Below, piece by piece: positions 8,648 to 17,342 of a DNA stretch of 64,000 nt. Each line of letters opens with the position of its first letter. Position 1 is the first letter of the stretch. The stretch comes from Candidatus Kryptoniota bacterium (lineage in GTDB: Bacteria; Bacteroidota; Ignavibacteria; Kryptoniales; JAKASW01), in NCBI GenBank assembly GCA_036567965.1, contig DATCTN010000031.1, positions 1 to 64,000 of the forward strand, written 5' to 3'. The notes below the pieces were generated by a model. It was not told the origin of the DNA. It worked only from the letters and a program-made list of their open reading frames with translations, and ran no database searches. The translations under genes were made by a program, and so were the position numbers.

Positions 8648-9304
8648 TTATTTGTAGATTCCAGGGCGCCAGATTGACGAAGTGATTTTTCGATCTGTTT
8701 TTCGAATTATGTCCTCTTCGAGAACGGCTTCATGACTGAAGACACAAGAGCACCCGGCCTCTTTAAATACCACCTCATTATTCCGAACTGCCTTGTGATC
8801 AAACCTTGGATGCATAAAGGAGTCGGTTTATGATCAGACATAAAGTCGCACTAAACTTCGGGTTACGTGAGGACAGTGCGAAGCGAAAGCCGAGGCGAGA
8901 ATTCATGAAGCAGATTGGAACCACAGTTGACGGAGCAGCGTGGAGGGTGGAGGCTTATCTCAAGGTTTGGGCGCTGACCAGACAGCGAGAAAATGGCGGA
9001 AATACACGGCGGGCGTTATGGAAACAAATCTTGGGTCATCCCCAGTCTCAATCCCTTTGGAGAGAGTCTGTCACATGGACTGAAGCCAGACATTGAACGT
9101 AGATTCCATTTTCTGTTAGGATCATTACGATGCGGGTTGATTCAATGCAAGAAGTGACGGATATGGCAGATCAACGCAAAGCCGATGTTGGGGCAGGACC
9201 GTGACGATACAGCAGTGGCGCTTTGCTTTCTTAACGTCTCATGTCTGGAGCGGTAAAACTCGCATATGCATTCACAAAACAACCTGAAGAAGGAGGACAA
9301 CACG
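8648..9304. other. Gene-poor junction before the accessory region
   Basis: Apart from the weak fragment at 8830..9096 I see no convincing coding sequence here. The right end contains the ribosome binding site AAGGAGGA (about 9290-9297) of the UpxY-like gene. Base use is more mixed than in the sugar locus to the left, consistent with decayed sequence. Confidence 0.4.
8830..9096 (+). pseudogene. Possible remnant of a Tat-exported protein
   Basis: The 88-codon frame contains KRKPRREFMKQIGTT, which fits the twin-arginine export motif (RRxFMK) found at the start of many secreted oxidoreductases and sulfatases. The hydrophobic segment that should follow is missing; the frame instead runs into charged, low-order sequence, and other frames there contain only short pieces. 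I read this as the eroded start of a lost Tat substrate, possibly once part of the sugar locus. It may equally be chance, because only about 12 residues are informative. Confidence 0.25.
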
Positions 9305-9913
9305 ATGTCGTCGGTCACAATGCCAATGCATTCTGATAAAGGTCTCCTCTGCAATTGCGAGGGAGAAAAATCGTGGAATGTAATTTACTTGAGGGCACAT
9401 CACGAGAAGCAAGCCCATGACTCGTTGACGAAATGGGGGGTTGAATCGTTTCTTCCACTCAGAAGGGAATTGCATCAATGGCGTGACAGGAAAAAATGGA
9501 TCGATGTTCCGCTTTTTAGCTCTTATGTCTTTGTGAACATCACTAGCAATCAGAGGGGCGTCATCTATCAATTAAACGGATTTGTGAGATTCCTGACGTC
9601 AAACGGAAAACCGAGTATTGTCCCCCGGTGGCAAATTGATGCAATTGGAAAAGTCACTGAGTATTATCCTGACAAAGTTGAGTCTCTTAGTTCGAGTTGC
9701 ATCGGTTTGAAGGGAAAAATAACTGGAGGCCCTCTTACTGGGGTGCGCGGCGAAATCGTTGACATATTAAACCAACGTCATTTCATAATTAGAATCGAAG
9801 GACTCGACCAAGTTTTGAAAGTTACAATTCCAGATTCTCTATTCGAGCCAATTGGTGCTTCAGAATCCTTAGATGGTTCTCTCTCAGCGTATTGCGAATC
9901 GTGTAAGATTTGA
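9305..9913 (+). CDS. UpxY-type NusG-like transcription antiterminator
   Basis: This protein has 202 residues. The start at 9305 is fixed by AAGGAGGA eight bases upstream. Residues about 24-110 form a NusG N-terminal (NGN) domain: SWNVIYLRAHHEKQAHDSL, then ESFLPLRRELHQW and VPLFSSYVFVN. The C-terminal part has KGKITGGPLTGVRGEIVDI, matching the KOW region that binds ribosome or Rho-pathway partners. Specialised NusG paralogues of this type (UpxY/RfaH-like) act on elongating RNA polymerase and usually open capsule or exopolysaccharide operons in Bacteroidota. Here no polysaccharide genes follow; a broken second copy lies at 11629..12072. The gene itself looks intact and is probably an orphan or relic regulator. 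Confidence 0.85.
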   Translation: MSSVTMPMHSDKGLLCNCEGEKSWNVIYLRAHHEKQAHDSLTKWGVESFLPLRRELHQWRDRKKWIDVPLFSSYVFVNITSNQRGVIYQLNGFVRFLTSNGKPSIVPRWQIDAIGKVTEYYPDKVESLSSSCIGLKGKITGGPLTGVRGEIVDILNQRHFIIRIEGLDQVLKVTIPDSLFEPIGASESLDGSLSAYCESCKI

Positions 9914-10489
9914 ACCACTGGTTCCCAGGAGTTGGAGACATTCCATGAGATTAGGTAACCTTGTACCCATACATGTAGATCTAACAAAACCCGGTTCAAT
10001 TTTCTGCCATGATATGAACGTACAGATATTAGCCTTCTGCGGAAATCGAATGAAGTCAGGCGGGCATTAGAGAGGTAGACTGGTTTAGTTTGGTATCGTA
10101 GTCTCGTTTATCAATGGAGATTTAGTAACACCTGCTGTATACCCATTGTTCTGTCGCACCAAGAATAGAACTCCCGATTTGAAGTCACGCTCGATTAAGA
10201 ATACATCCATCTAGAAATCGCTTTTGACTTACAGCCCCCCGAACTCACATAATCTACTGAACAGAGTGTGACCTTTTTTGGATCGACATATGCTCCTTCT
10301 GAGTGCAAGGAATTGCGCCTGCAACATCCGTCGACATACCGAGTGCCAGCACCGCCAAGTACAAGACGGTATTTAAGTTGCGGGCAATTCCTGCCTTAGA
10401 AGCATAGCAAACTGACAGCTTTTTGGCCTGAGTGAGGCTTCTGCCAAGAGATGGCTATTACGTTGCTGAGGACGGGTTGCATTCTCTTT
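9914..10489. other. Non-coding, AT-leaning stretch between UpxY gene and IS remnant
   Basis: No reading frame here is longer than background or resembles a known protein. It may include the leader of a lost operon once controlled by the UpxY protein, but I see no recognisable ops-like element or hairpin with a T tract. Confidence 0.35.
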
Positions 10490-10949
10490 TATCCCAAAGT
10501 GTGCTCGTATAGATCCTTTGCCCCGATCCAGTCAATCGGCGTCCTGCTCCTTGTTTCTGTCTTCTGTTGCATGAGCCCGGTGTCGCTTAACATCTCATCA
10601 TGTATATCCGGTTCAACCCAGCGGCCATTTAGATCTCGCCACGTGAGTTTTTTTAAAGCTGATGTTCTCTTTCACAAGCTCCGGTGTCAGTCGGCCATCT
10701 GATTTCAGCTTTTGCTTGAGACGCTCGTTTTCCTTTCCTCCGATGACATCTTGGTATTCTCTTTGACGGGAATATCTCCACCGCTCCTTCGAAGAGCTTC
10801 TTCTTCCTGTGGTAGAGGTCATTCACAGGGATCCCGTACTTCTCCGAAAGCTCGCTCAACGGTATCTGATTCTCCAGGTGTTCCCGGTGAATCTTCACCT
10901 TCTGTTCAAGACTGTAGTGCTTCCTCGTCTGATTCCCATTCTTCTCCAT
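10490..10949 (-). pseudogene. IS3-type transposase OrfA remnant (frameshifted)
   Basis: Read on the minus strand from 10949, the frame begins MEKNGNQTRKHYSLEQKVKI and continues HREHLENQIPLSELSEKYGI with VNDLYHRKKKLFEGAVEIF, the helix-turn-helix part of an IS3-type OrfA. The match then jumps frame to GKENERLKQKLKSDGRL and TPELVKENISFKK, and jumps again near a run of seven A to LTWRDLNGRWVEPDIHDEM and, after about 15 more residues, TPIDWIGAK. At least two frameshifts are therefore needed, and no catalytic DDE domain is visible. The shift at the A run goes +1, not the -1 used for IS3 programmed frameshifting, so this is decay. No terminal inverted repeats could be assigned. Confidence 0.7.
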
Positions 10950-11318
10950 CTAGTCATTCTAACAAAAAGACTTTCCAAATTGCTAGGTTTGGAATTTATT
11001 GAAAATCAAAGGTCGAGGTAAGTTGACAGAAGAAATGCTGACTCAAAATGAAGAGGAACGGGACCATGTAGACCATCTCTTCCACAAGTTCGTGGTATCG
11101 TTTCTCACCAGCACTTACGTGCTCCAGGGCAATCTCTTCAGGTACCTCAACCAGGCGTTCGCGGGATTTTCGGCTGGAAAATCGAGGAGATTATTGACAA
11201 GCTTGGCCCGATGGAACTCGCTCTACCTAAGGAGAGGGGCTTGCGGCAGAAGAATTGCTCCTTCTGCAGTGATAGATGGAGGCGGCCATCGGATCATCTG
11301 GTGTCCTTTCCTTCCGAT

Positions 11319-11512
11319 GGTCGCCTCCCGTTCTGTATCTCCCTGGAGTCTCTTCTTTCCTGCTTCAAGGAAGTCTCTGCTCCATTTGTAATAAACATTC
11401 GTGTTTTTCCCTTCTCTCCTTCAGAGCTCCGCTATCCCCGTCTCTCCTTTAAGTCCTTCCAATACTATCCGGATCTTCTCTTCACTCGAGTATTTCTTAC
11501 GGGTCCTCCGTT
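11319..11512 (-). pseudogene. Second IS3-type transposase OrfA remnant with an internal stop
   Basis: On the minus strand this segment reads RRTRKKYSSEEKIRIVLEGL, KGETGIAEL, a stop, then RREGKNTNVYYKWSRDFLEA and GKKRLQGDTEREAT. Intact relatives read 'IAELCRREG', so the stop (TGA, plus-strand 11421-11423) replaces the Cys codon. Similarity ends abruptly after EREAT; the leucine-zipper-like part and OrfB are missing. It differs from the remnant at 10490..10949, so two different elements decayed side by side between the two UpxY copies. Confidence 0.75.
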
Positions 11513-11628
11513 ATCTCCCGTACTAAACTTCCTGCTTCTTCTTTCTCTCCCATGGCCCTTCTCCTTTCCTGCCTAATCTACTCAATTCCATCTCCTAATT
11601 TTACCCCCGCTTCTGTATGGCAGGCTCT

Positions 11629-12072
11629 GAAGTCTAACAGCACCAATGGAGTGACAGGAGAAAATGAGTCTGGGTACCCCTATTCAGCTCATATCTGTTC
11701 GTGAAACTTACACAGGGTCAGAGAAACCTCGTTTACCAGTTGAATGGATTAGTTAAGTTCCTTAATTCAGGCGGAAAACCAAGCGTCGTGCCGCAATGGC
11801 AAATCGATGCAATTCGAAAAGTCACTGACGTTTGCCCCGACAAAGTCGGCATCCTATCTTCCGCCCAAATCGGACTGAAGGGTATAATAACTGTTGGTCC
11901 CTTGGCGGGATTGGTAGGGGAGCTTGTCGAGGTACTTAATCAGAAGTACTTCATAATTAGGCTTGAAGGCTTAGACAAGATATTGAGAGTCGCTATTCCG
12001 GAGGCGGCTTTTGACCCCTTGCAAGGATCAGCTGACATGAAGGCATCACCCCAAAAGACCGATGTTGTTTAG
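11629..12072 (+). pseudogene. Broken second UpxY/NusG-like copy
   Basis: This is a degraded paralogue of the gene at 9305. In frame before the apparent start at 11701 the sequence reads HQWSDRRK, stop, VWVPLFSSYLFVK, aligned with HQWRDRKKWIDVPLFSSYVF of the intact copy; the stop (11665-11667) replaces the conserved Trp through TGG to TGA. Downstream, 124 codons from 11701 keep the KOW half (YQLNGLVKFLNSGGKPSVVP, QIGLKGIITVGPLAGLVGEL). Upstream of about 11640 the frame is also disrupted and the N-terminal half of the NGN domain is lost. A truncated KOW-only protein from GTG 11701 is possible but has no good ribosome binding site. Confidence 0.8.
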
Positions 12073-13447
12073 TTAATTACCTACATACATTGATTTTACT
12101 CTGGCCCCGTCTCGAGAAATCGTGGCGGGACTTTTTTGTTTTGGGTAGTTCACGGTAAGAGTCTTATGATGTGGTGATAAAGAAGAATGCCCAATTGATT
12201 GAGGGAGCACTGATTTCTTTCTACGATATTGTTATCGTGGGCGTATTCGGCTCGAGAACCACACTCACCTCTAACGGTCTCTCCCAAGCTTAAGTAATGA
12301 TGGCTGCGCATGTCCTTGTCTTCACATTTGAGAACAGTCAGAAAGTGAATAGGGTCTTGCCATTGTTGTTGATGGTCTCCGTGTTTGGTTACACCGTTTC
12401 CACGACCTAGCTGATCGCTGGGCCCTAACTCTGACCTGCCCTGATTGATGCACCGGCGTCAATTTCGTTACTAGATGAGGCGGTAATATCTAAGTTCGAG
12501 ATTTGGTCTCTATCTTTTCCACCACATACTTGCAGCCATAGAGTTCCGTCGAATCCAGTTTCCTTCGTCTAGTCCAAGTAACAACAGTTGAATAAGGCAT
12601 TCTGCTCTTATTAGCGAAGGCCCTGAAGGTATACCAGACTCTGCCCTCTAGAGTGACAGTTTCCGGATGTAATCCTAGCGTTTCTATGACGAAATCACCG
12701 TTTGGTGGTGTCTGCCTAGCTTCCATTCCGGTTCTCCGCCCGACGGGGCGTACATTAGTTCGTTGATTCTGACGGACCGGGAAAAACATACACCCGTCAT
12801 TGAACATGCGAAAAGAAAAATTCTTAGCTTCATACCCGCCATCCGTATTCTAATTTACCCGGCTCTCCTTGCAGTACTCCCTGCTCCTGACGTAAGAAAA
12901 ATAGGAATGGATTTTCAAATGTCAAAATGATGGTACAGGGATTTGTAGCTGCCTGAGAAATTGTGCCCGCCTCTCTTACCAGAAGAACCTGAAAAAAAAA
13001 CGACGGGGGAGAAAGCGCGGAGAGGGCAGAAGCGGAATGAGCGGATGAGTGGTTCGTCTAACCCGTGCTGAGACATGTCGACAAATTTCCACCAAGGAAC
13101 ACAAGGACTGCAGGAAGACCTTGTAATCGTAAGTTTGTACGCGTTTACGAATTTCAAGGCTGCAGATTAGCAAGAAACTGACCGCGATCTCTTGTTAGGT
13201 TTTCTCGCCGGGGGAGTACGGTTGGTTCTGGTTTGCCCTTAAAATCTTAAGAATGGACGAAAAATTCGGGGCTTCACTTCACATTTTAAGGAAAGCACCA
13301 GATATGTCGTCGAAATTAGTTGACAAAATCGGACGCTCGGACTTAATTAGTATTGTAAATTGGCTATAATTGATTAATTAATATGGTAATAAGGCCTATT
13401 ATCTTTATAGATTTTCAATCAGCTAAAACCAACAAAAGAGGCGACAA
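12073..13447. other. Long gene-poor stretch; promoter region for the 13.4-kb module at its right end
   Basis: Only one weak ORF (12490..12807, minus) is noted here. The last 130 bases are AT-rich and contain TATAAT at 13365-13370 and TTGACA at 13320-13325, but the two are not correctly spaced as one promoter. AGAGG before 13448 is the ribosome binding site of the leader ORF. The rest shows no recognised feature. Confidence 0.4.
12490..12807 (-). CDS. Doubtful small protein with an excisionase-like HTH segment
   Basis: The frame encodes 105 residues. The C-terminal part, YTFRAFANKSRMPYSTVVTW followed by TRRRKLDSTELYGCKYVV, has the spacing of a MerR/excisionase-type DNA-binding helix-turn-helix ('tvkEfAelsgvs.sTVrrWirrGkLda'). 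The N-terminal part resembles nothing I know. No ribosome binding site is evident and the surroundings are decayed, so it may be a remnant of a mobile-element control gene. Confidence 0.3.
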   Translation of the reverse strand: MFNDGCMFFPVRQNQRTNVRPVGRRTGMEARQTPPNGDFVIETLGLHPETVTLEGRVWYTFRAFANKSRMPYSTVVTWTRRRKLDSTELYGCKYVVEKIETKSRT

Positions 13448-13537
13448 ATGGAGAAAACCGAGGGTACAGCTAAACCTCAGTCGATAGAGAATGTCTTCGA
13501 ATCAAGAACCGAGCAATCGGTGAGGAGCGCTGTATGA
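13448..13537 (+). CDS. 29-codon leader ORF overlapping the porin start
   Basis: A short frame begins at the ATG at 13448, preceded by AGAGGCGAC, and encodes the hydrophilic peptide MEKTEGTAKPQSIENVFESR followed by TEQSVRSAV. Its TGA (13535-13537) overlaps the ATG of the porin gene in an ATGA junction. The good ribosome binding site and exact overlap suggest translational coupling: ribosomes finishing the leader would re-start on the porin, which has no strong site of its own apart from GAGGAGCG inside the leader. Whether the peptide itself has a function is unknown. Confidence 0.4.
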   Translation: MEKTEGTAKPQSIENVFESRTEQSVRSAV

Positions 13538-14682
13538 CTAGAAGGCCAACCTCTCTCGCCAAGAAATATTTCGAAAAACTAATTTGCGGGTTCGCACTGG
13601 CCATCTCGTTCCTTCCCATGAGACTGGAAGCCGCGGATTCAACGACTACGACTACTCCGAAGATAACATGGAACGCACTGGTGGATGTCTATTACTCAAA
13701 GAACTTCAACAGCCCCGCCAACCAGCTAAACAATTTCAGGAACTTCGACATATATGACAACCAGCTGGGTCTCAGTCTGGCAAAACTGACCGTCCAGGAG
13801 CAAGCCCAGCCCGTCGGGTTCCGTGTAGACGTCGGATTCGGTACGGCCAACGACATAGTCCAGGGACTTACGAACCCTCTTACAGGAGCGACGGGAGCGG
13901 CCACAAGCACGCTTAACCTGGTCGAGCAAGCTTACCTGACGGCCGTTCTGCCGATCGGGTCGGGGCTAACGGTGGACCTTGGCAAGTTTGTAACTATGAT
14001 GGGGAACGAGGTTATAGAGTCGAACGGTAACTGGAACTACAGCCGGTCATATCTTTTCGCGTTCGCTATTCCATACTACCACACGGGAATGCGACTCACC
14101 TACCCGGTATCAAGCACATTCACCGTCGCGCTTCATATCGTTAATAGTTGGAATACTACAATAGACAACAATCATTCGAAGTCTGTCGGATTGGGACTAA
14201 CCTACAGCCCGTCATCGAGCACGAGCATAATCTTGAGCGGCATGAGCGGGTTCGAACAACCCTTCGGAGCTCCATACGGCAAGAAAGATGTCGGAGAGAT
14301 AATCATAGGCCAAGCGCTCGGAGATAATCTCTCCCTGGCAGTAGACGCAGATTACGGACAGGAGCGAGTAGGAGGCTTCCTCAATCTCTGGAAGGGAGTG
14401 GCGATATACGCCAAATACGCTCTCGATGCAAAATCGGATGTCGCAGCCAGAGGGGAAGTCTATTATGACCCGTTCGATTACACTACCGGCGTCTTCTTGC
14501 CGAAAGCAACATTCAAGGAAGTGACCCTGACGTACGAATACCGTCCATGGGGTCCGCTCATGTTGAGGATAGAGGCGCGTGACGATTTCGCGAACGGAAA
14601 AGCATTCGTCTCGGCAAGCACGCCATTCCCGAACAGGAATTCCCAGCCCACTCTCACGGTCGGCGTGGTGACGTCATTCTGA
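13534..14682 (+). CDS. Outer-membrane beta-barrel porin, BBP2/OmpL-like
   Basis: The 382-residue protein starts with a basic segment and a hydrophobic export signal ending near LEAADS. The mature part alternates short amphipathic strands (ITWNALVDVYYSKNF, VGFRVDVGFGTANDI, AYLTAVLPIGSGLTVDLGKF) and ends in Phe, as expected for a barrel inserted by BamA. The pattern is that of the putative beta-barrel porin-2 family. It heads a same-strand run with an APC permease 59 bases downstream, so it may supply the same amino compound across the outer membrane. Translation may be coupled to the leader ORF at 13448. Confidence 0.75.
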   Translation: MTRRPTSLAKKYFEKLICGFALAISFLPMRLEAADSTTTTTPKITWNALVDVYYSKNFNSPANQLNNFRNFDIYDNQLGLSLAKLTVQEQAQPVGFRVDVGFGTANDIVQGLTNPLTGATGAATSTLNLVEQAYLTAVLPIGSGLTVDLGKFVTMMGNEVIESNGNWNYSRSYLFAFAIPYYHTGMRLTYPVSSTFTVALHIVNSWNTTIDNNHSKSVGLGLTYSPSSSTSIILSGMSGFEQPFGAPYGKKDVGEIIIGQALGDNLSLAVDADYGQERVGGFLNLWKGVAIYAKYALDAKSDVAARGEVYYDPFDYTTGVFLPKATFKEVTLTYEYRPWGPLMLRIEARDDFANGKAFVSASTPFPNRNSQPTLTVGVVTSF

Positions 14683-14741
14683 TTTACGAGAAGGTTTCAA
14701 GATAAGTGATTTGATAATTAATACAACCTAGGGAGGAAAAG

Positions 14742-16280
14742 ATGGCAGAAACTAAACCTACGATGAAGAAGACACTCGGCCTCACGGGCGTAACAGTGAA
14801 CGCGATGGCGCTAATTGCTCCGGGCGCGTTTCTCTGGATAACGTATCAGGTTCAGGCTTCAAATACAGGCGGCGCGACCGATATGTGGAGCGGTATCTTT
14901 GTCGCGCTGATCATTGCCTTCTTAACGGCTATCGCTTTTTCTGAGCTGGCAAGAAAATACCCGGAAGCAGGCGCGGGAGGATCTTACTATTTCGCCGAGA
15001 AGGCTTTTCTAGATCGAGAAAAAAAATCTCACCAGAGATTTGCCAGGATTGCAAAATTCCTTACAGGCTGGGCGGCACACCTGTTCTATTGGGTCTATAC
15101 GGGAGTGATGGTCGCTATGATGTCCGTCCTGGTCACTTACATATTCAGCCAGTTCAATGTCAATCTTTCAATCCCGATGCAGATCGCGGTTGCGGTGGTC
15201 TTCGCTATTCTGGTCGGGATAATTGCAGTTCGCGGAATAACCGGATCGACGAATGTCGCGATCGCTATAAATGTCATTCAACTTGTCTCGCTCATCGGGT
15301 TCAGCATACTCGCGATAATGTTTCGCCTCACGAATCCGCTCCATGCTACCCACTGGGCTTACAGCAACGGTCCGTCGGTGATTCTACCTCACAATTTTTC
15401 AGCAATGTTGTTTCAGTCTACGATTGCAATTCTAATTCTTGTGGGATTTGAGTCCTCCACTTCGCTCGCGGGCGAGGCGATCGATCCCAAGCGTCATATT
15501 CCGAAAGCTGTCATCCTCGCTCTTGTCATCCAGGGATTATTTGCGTACCTCTTCGAATACTTCGCCGCTAACTACGCAGTTTCCGAGAAACTCGCGTACG
15601 TCGGAGCAGATGGGACGAAGCTTTTTGGAATGGATGCGGCAGCTGCTTCGGGCGCTCCGATTGGAGATCTTACGCGTCAAATCGGCGACGCCATGCTTGG
15701 AGGAAACGGGTTCGCACTCATGATTATCGTGGCGATCACCGTCGCACTTGCCGTTCTGGGTACTACACTTGCCGCAATGAACACGGCAGTTCGAATAAGT
15801 TTTGCGATGGCACAGGATAAAGAAATGCCCGGTCCTATAGGAGCGCTTCACGGCAAGTATGCAACGCCGCACGTCGCTGTCTGGGTGCTTGTCGGGGTCT
15901 CGGCAGTCATCGGAGCGATCGGCGTCCTGAATGTTACGGCGTTGACCGGAATAACGCTCGCATCCAATATCGGGACCTTCGCACTGTATGCCCTCATTTG
16001 TGCGCTCACTTTCGTGTCGTTTGTGGGACGGAATGAATTCCACAAGATCAAACATGGAATGATTCCTTTCCTTGGTTTGATCGGAAACATCGGAATGCTT
16101 GTGGCAGTTGTGGTGATCGGACTTACTACTCCCGGTATATCGGCAGACGCTACCAAAATAGCTTTGTGGATCGCAGGCGGTTGGGGAGGGGTGAGTGCTT
16201 TCTACCTGGTCTGGAACAGCCGAAGAGTCGGCAGGGCAATCTTGCCAAGCATGTTAGAACAGCAAACATCCGCAAAGTAA
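14742..16280 (+). CDS. APC-superfamily amino acid permease
   Basis: This 512-residue inner-membrane protein has about twelve to thirteen hydrophobic segments and the family's first-helix region (GLTGVTVNAMALIAPGAFLW), followed by AFLTAIAFSELARKYPEAG, the helix 2 signature of APC carriers, and ILILVGFESSTSLAGEAIDP. GGGAGG precedes the ATG. The substrate is probably an amino acid or amine. The porin upstream and two glutamine synthetases downstream suggest uptake of a nitrogen compound that is amidated or gamma-glutamylated. Confidence 0.85.
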   Translation: MAETKPTMKKTLGLTGVTVNAMALIAPGAFLWITYQVQASNTGGATDMWSGIFVALIIAFLTAIAFSELARKYPEAGAGGSYYFAEKAFLDREKKSHQRFARIAKFLTGWAAHLFYWVYTGVMVAMMSVLVTYIFSQFNVNLSIPMQIAVAVVFAILVGIIAVRGITGSTNVAIAINVIQLVSLIGFSILAIMFRLTNPLHATHWAYSNGPSVILPHNFSAMLFQSTIAILILVGFESSTSLAGEAIDPKRHIPKAVILALVIQGLFAYLFEYFAANYAVSEKLAYVGADGTKLFGMDAAAASGAPIGDLTRQIGDAMLGGNGFALMIIVAITVALAVLGTTLAAMNTAVRISFAMAQDKEMPGPIGALHGKYATPHVAVWVLVGVSAVIGAIGVLNVTALTGITLASNIGTFALYALICALTFVSFVGRNEFHKIKHGMIPFLGLIGNIGMLVAVVVIGLTTPGISADATKIALWIAGGWGGVSAFYLVWNSRRVGRAILPSMLEQQTSAK

Positions 16281-16353
16281 ATAAAAGAAACCCGGCCCGG
16301 GAGGAGATCCTTCCACAGGTCTCTTCCCTTTTCGGTCGGGGCAAGCGATCCAG

Positions 16354-17184
16354 ATGTCCCCTGCCGAGGAGAATGTAATAGATTCGTACAGTCTAAGTCA
16401 CACGGGAAAAGTCCGCGAAGACAACCAGGACGCCGTAAGGCTGTGCGATTCCGAAGACCCGCGCCTCACCGGTGTGTACGGACACCTTTATGGTGTCGCA
16501 GATGGAATGGGAGGCTACGCCCATGGAGGAGTTGCCAGCACGCTCGCGCTTGAAACTTTTTTCGAAACTTTCTACGCCACGAACGGCATATCACCTCTGC
16601 AGAAATTTCGGGTCAGCATTCAAAACGCGAATCTCAGTGTTTATCAGGCGGCTCAGCGAATGGCCGCGGGACGGATGGGAACCACTCTAACCGCCATCAA
16701 TATCGTCGGGCGAGATCTTTACGTCGGACACGTCGGCGACAGCCGCGCGTATCTGATACGGAAGAACGAAGCCAGGTGTCTTACCAATGACCACACGCGC
16801 GTCGGCGAGATGGTACGCATGAAAGTCCTGTCGCCTGATAAGGTTCGGACTCACAGCCAGCGCTCTGTTCTGAGCAAGAGTCTTGGACTCGGTCTTTTCG
16901 TCCAACCGGATATTTCTAAGGTCGCGGTACACGAGGAGGACACAATACTACTTTGCACTGACGGAATTTGGTCGGTGATTGAAGATCACGAGTTCGCCGA
17001 TTTGTCAAAGTCATCACCGGGGCCTGAAGCGTTGAGCAGGAGGATAATTGATCTTGCGCTTGATCGGAACAGCGACGACAATCTTTCGATTGTCACCGTC
17101 TTCCTCCGCCGCCTTTCAGCAAATACCGAGATTAGCTCTTCGAAGTGGTCATTTCCGAAATTCATTCGGCGAATTGTGAAATGA
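16354..17184 (+). CDS. PP2C-type Ser/Thr protein phosphatase
   Basis: The 276-residue protein shows the PP2C motifs in order: SHTGKVREDNQDAV near residue 13, GVADGMGGYAHGG at about 45-57, GHVGDSRAYLI, LCTDGIWSVI and DDNLSIV near the C-terminus. The Asp residues bind two metal ions that activate water to remove phosphate from Ser/Thr. There is no membrane segment, so it is cytoplasmic. It lies between the permease and the first glutamine synthetase, with a Ser/Thr kinase at 19080, so the pair probably sets the phosphorylation state of a shared target. No strong ribosome binding site precedes the ATG. Confidence 0.9.
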   Translation: MSPAEENVIDSYSLSHTGKVREDNQDAVRLCDSEDPRLTGVYGHLYGVADGMGGYAHGGVASTLALETFFETFYATNGISPLQKFRVSIQNANLSVYQAAQRMAAGRMGTTLTAINIVGRDLYVGHVGDSRAYLIRKNEARCLTNDHTRVGEMVRMKVLSPDKVRTHSQRSVLSKSLGLGLFVQPDISKVAVHEEDTILLCTDGIWSVIEDHEFADLSKSSPGPEALSRRIIDLALDRNSDDNLSIVTVFLRRLSANTEISSSKWSFPKFIRRIVK

Positions 17185-17342
17185 AGAAGACAGGAAATCT
17201 TGCTTCGACTATTATAGTCCGGGGCGAGGACGTACGAAGAATATACAAGGAGAACCGGTCTCGACTGTTTCCAAAAGCGTGACCCGCGGGGGAAGAGCCG
17301 GACGGGTTGAGTAGTCAAATTCATCAAACATTGGAGGAAAAA

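Noticed and set aside
10600-10680. Run of seven A (minus strand) as a programmed IS3 frameshift site
   Set aside because: The frame change needed is +1 rather than the -1 used by IS3 elements, and other frame breaks are present, so it is decay.
11211-11576. 121-codon open frame on the plus strand
   Set aside because: The complementary strand carries the OrfA remnant; the plus-strand reading is only its antisense.
13320-13370. TTGACA and TATAAT as one promoter before the leader ORF
   Set aside because: The two elements are about 39 bases apart, far beyond the usual 16-18, and FCB promoters often differ from this consensus.
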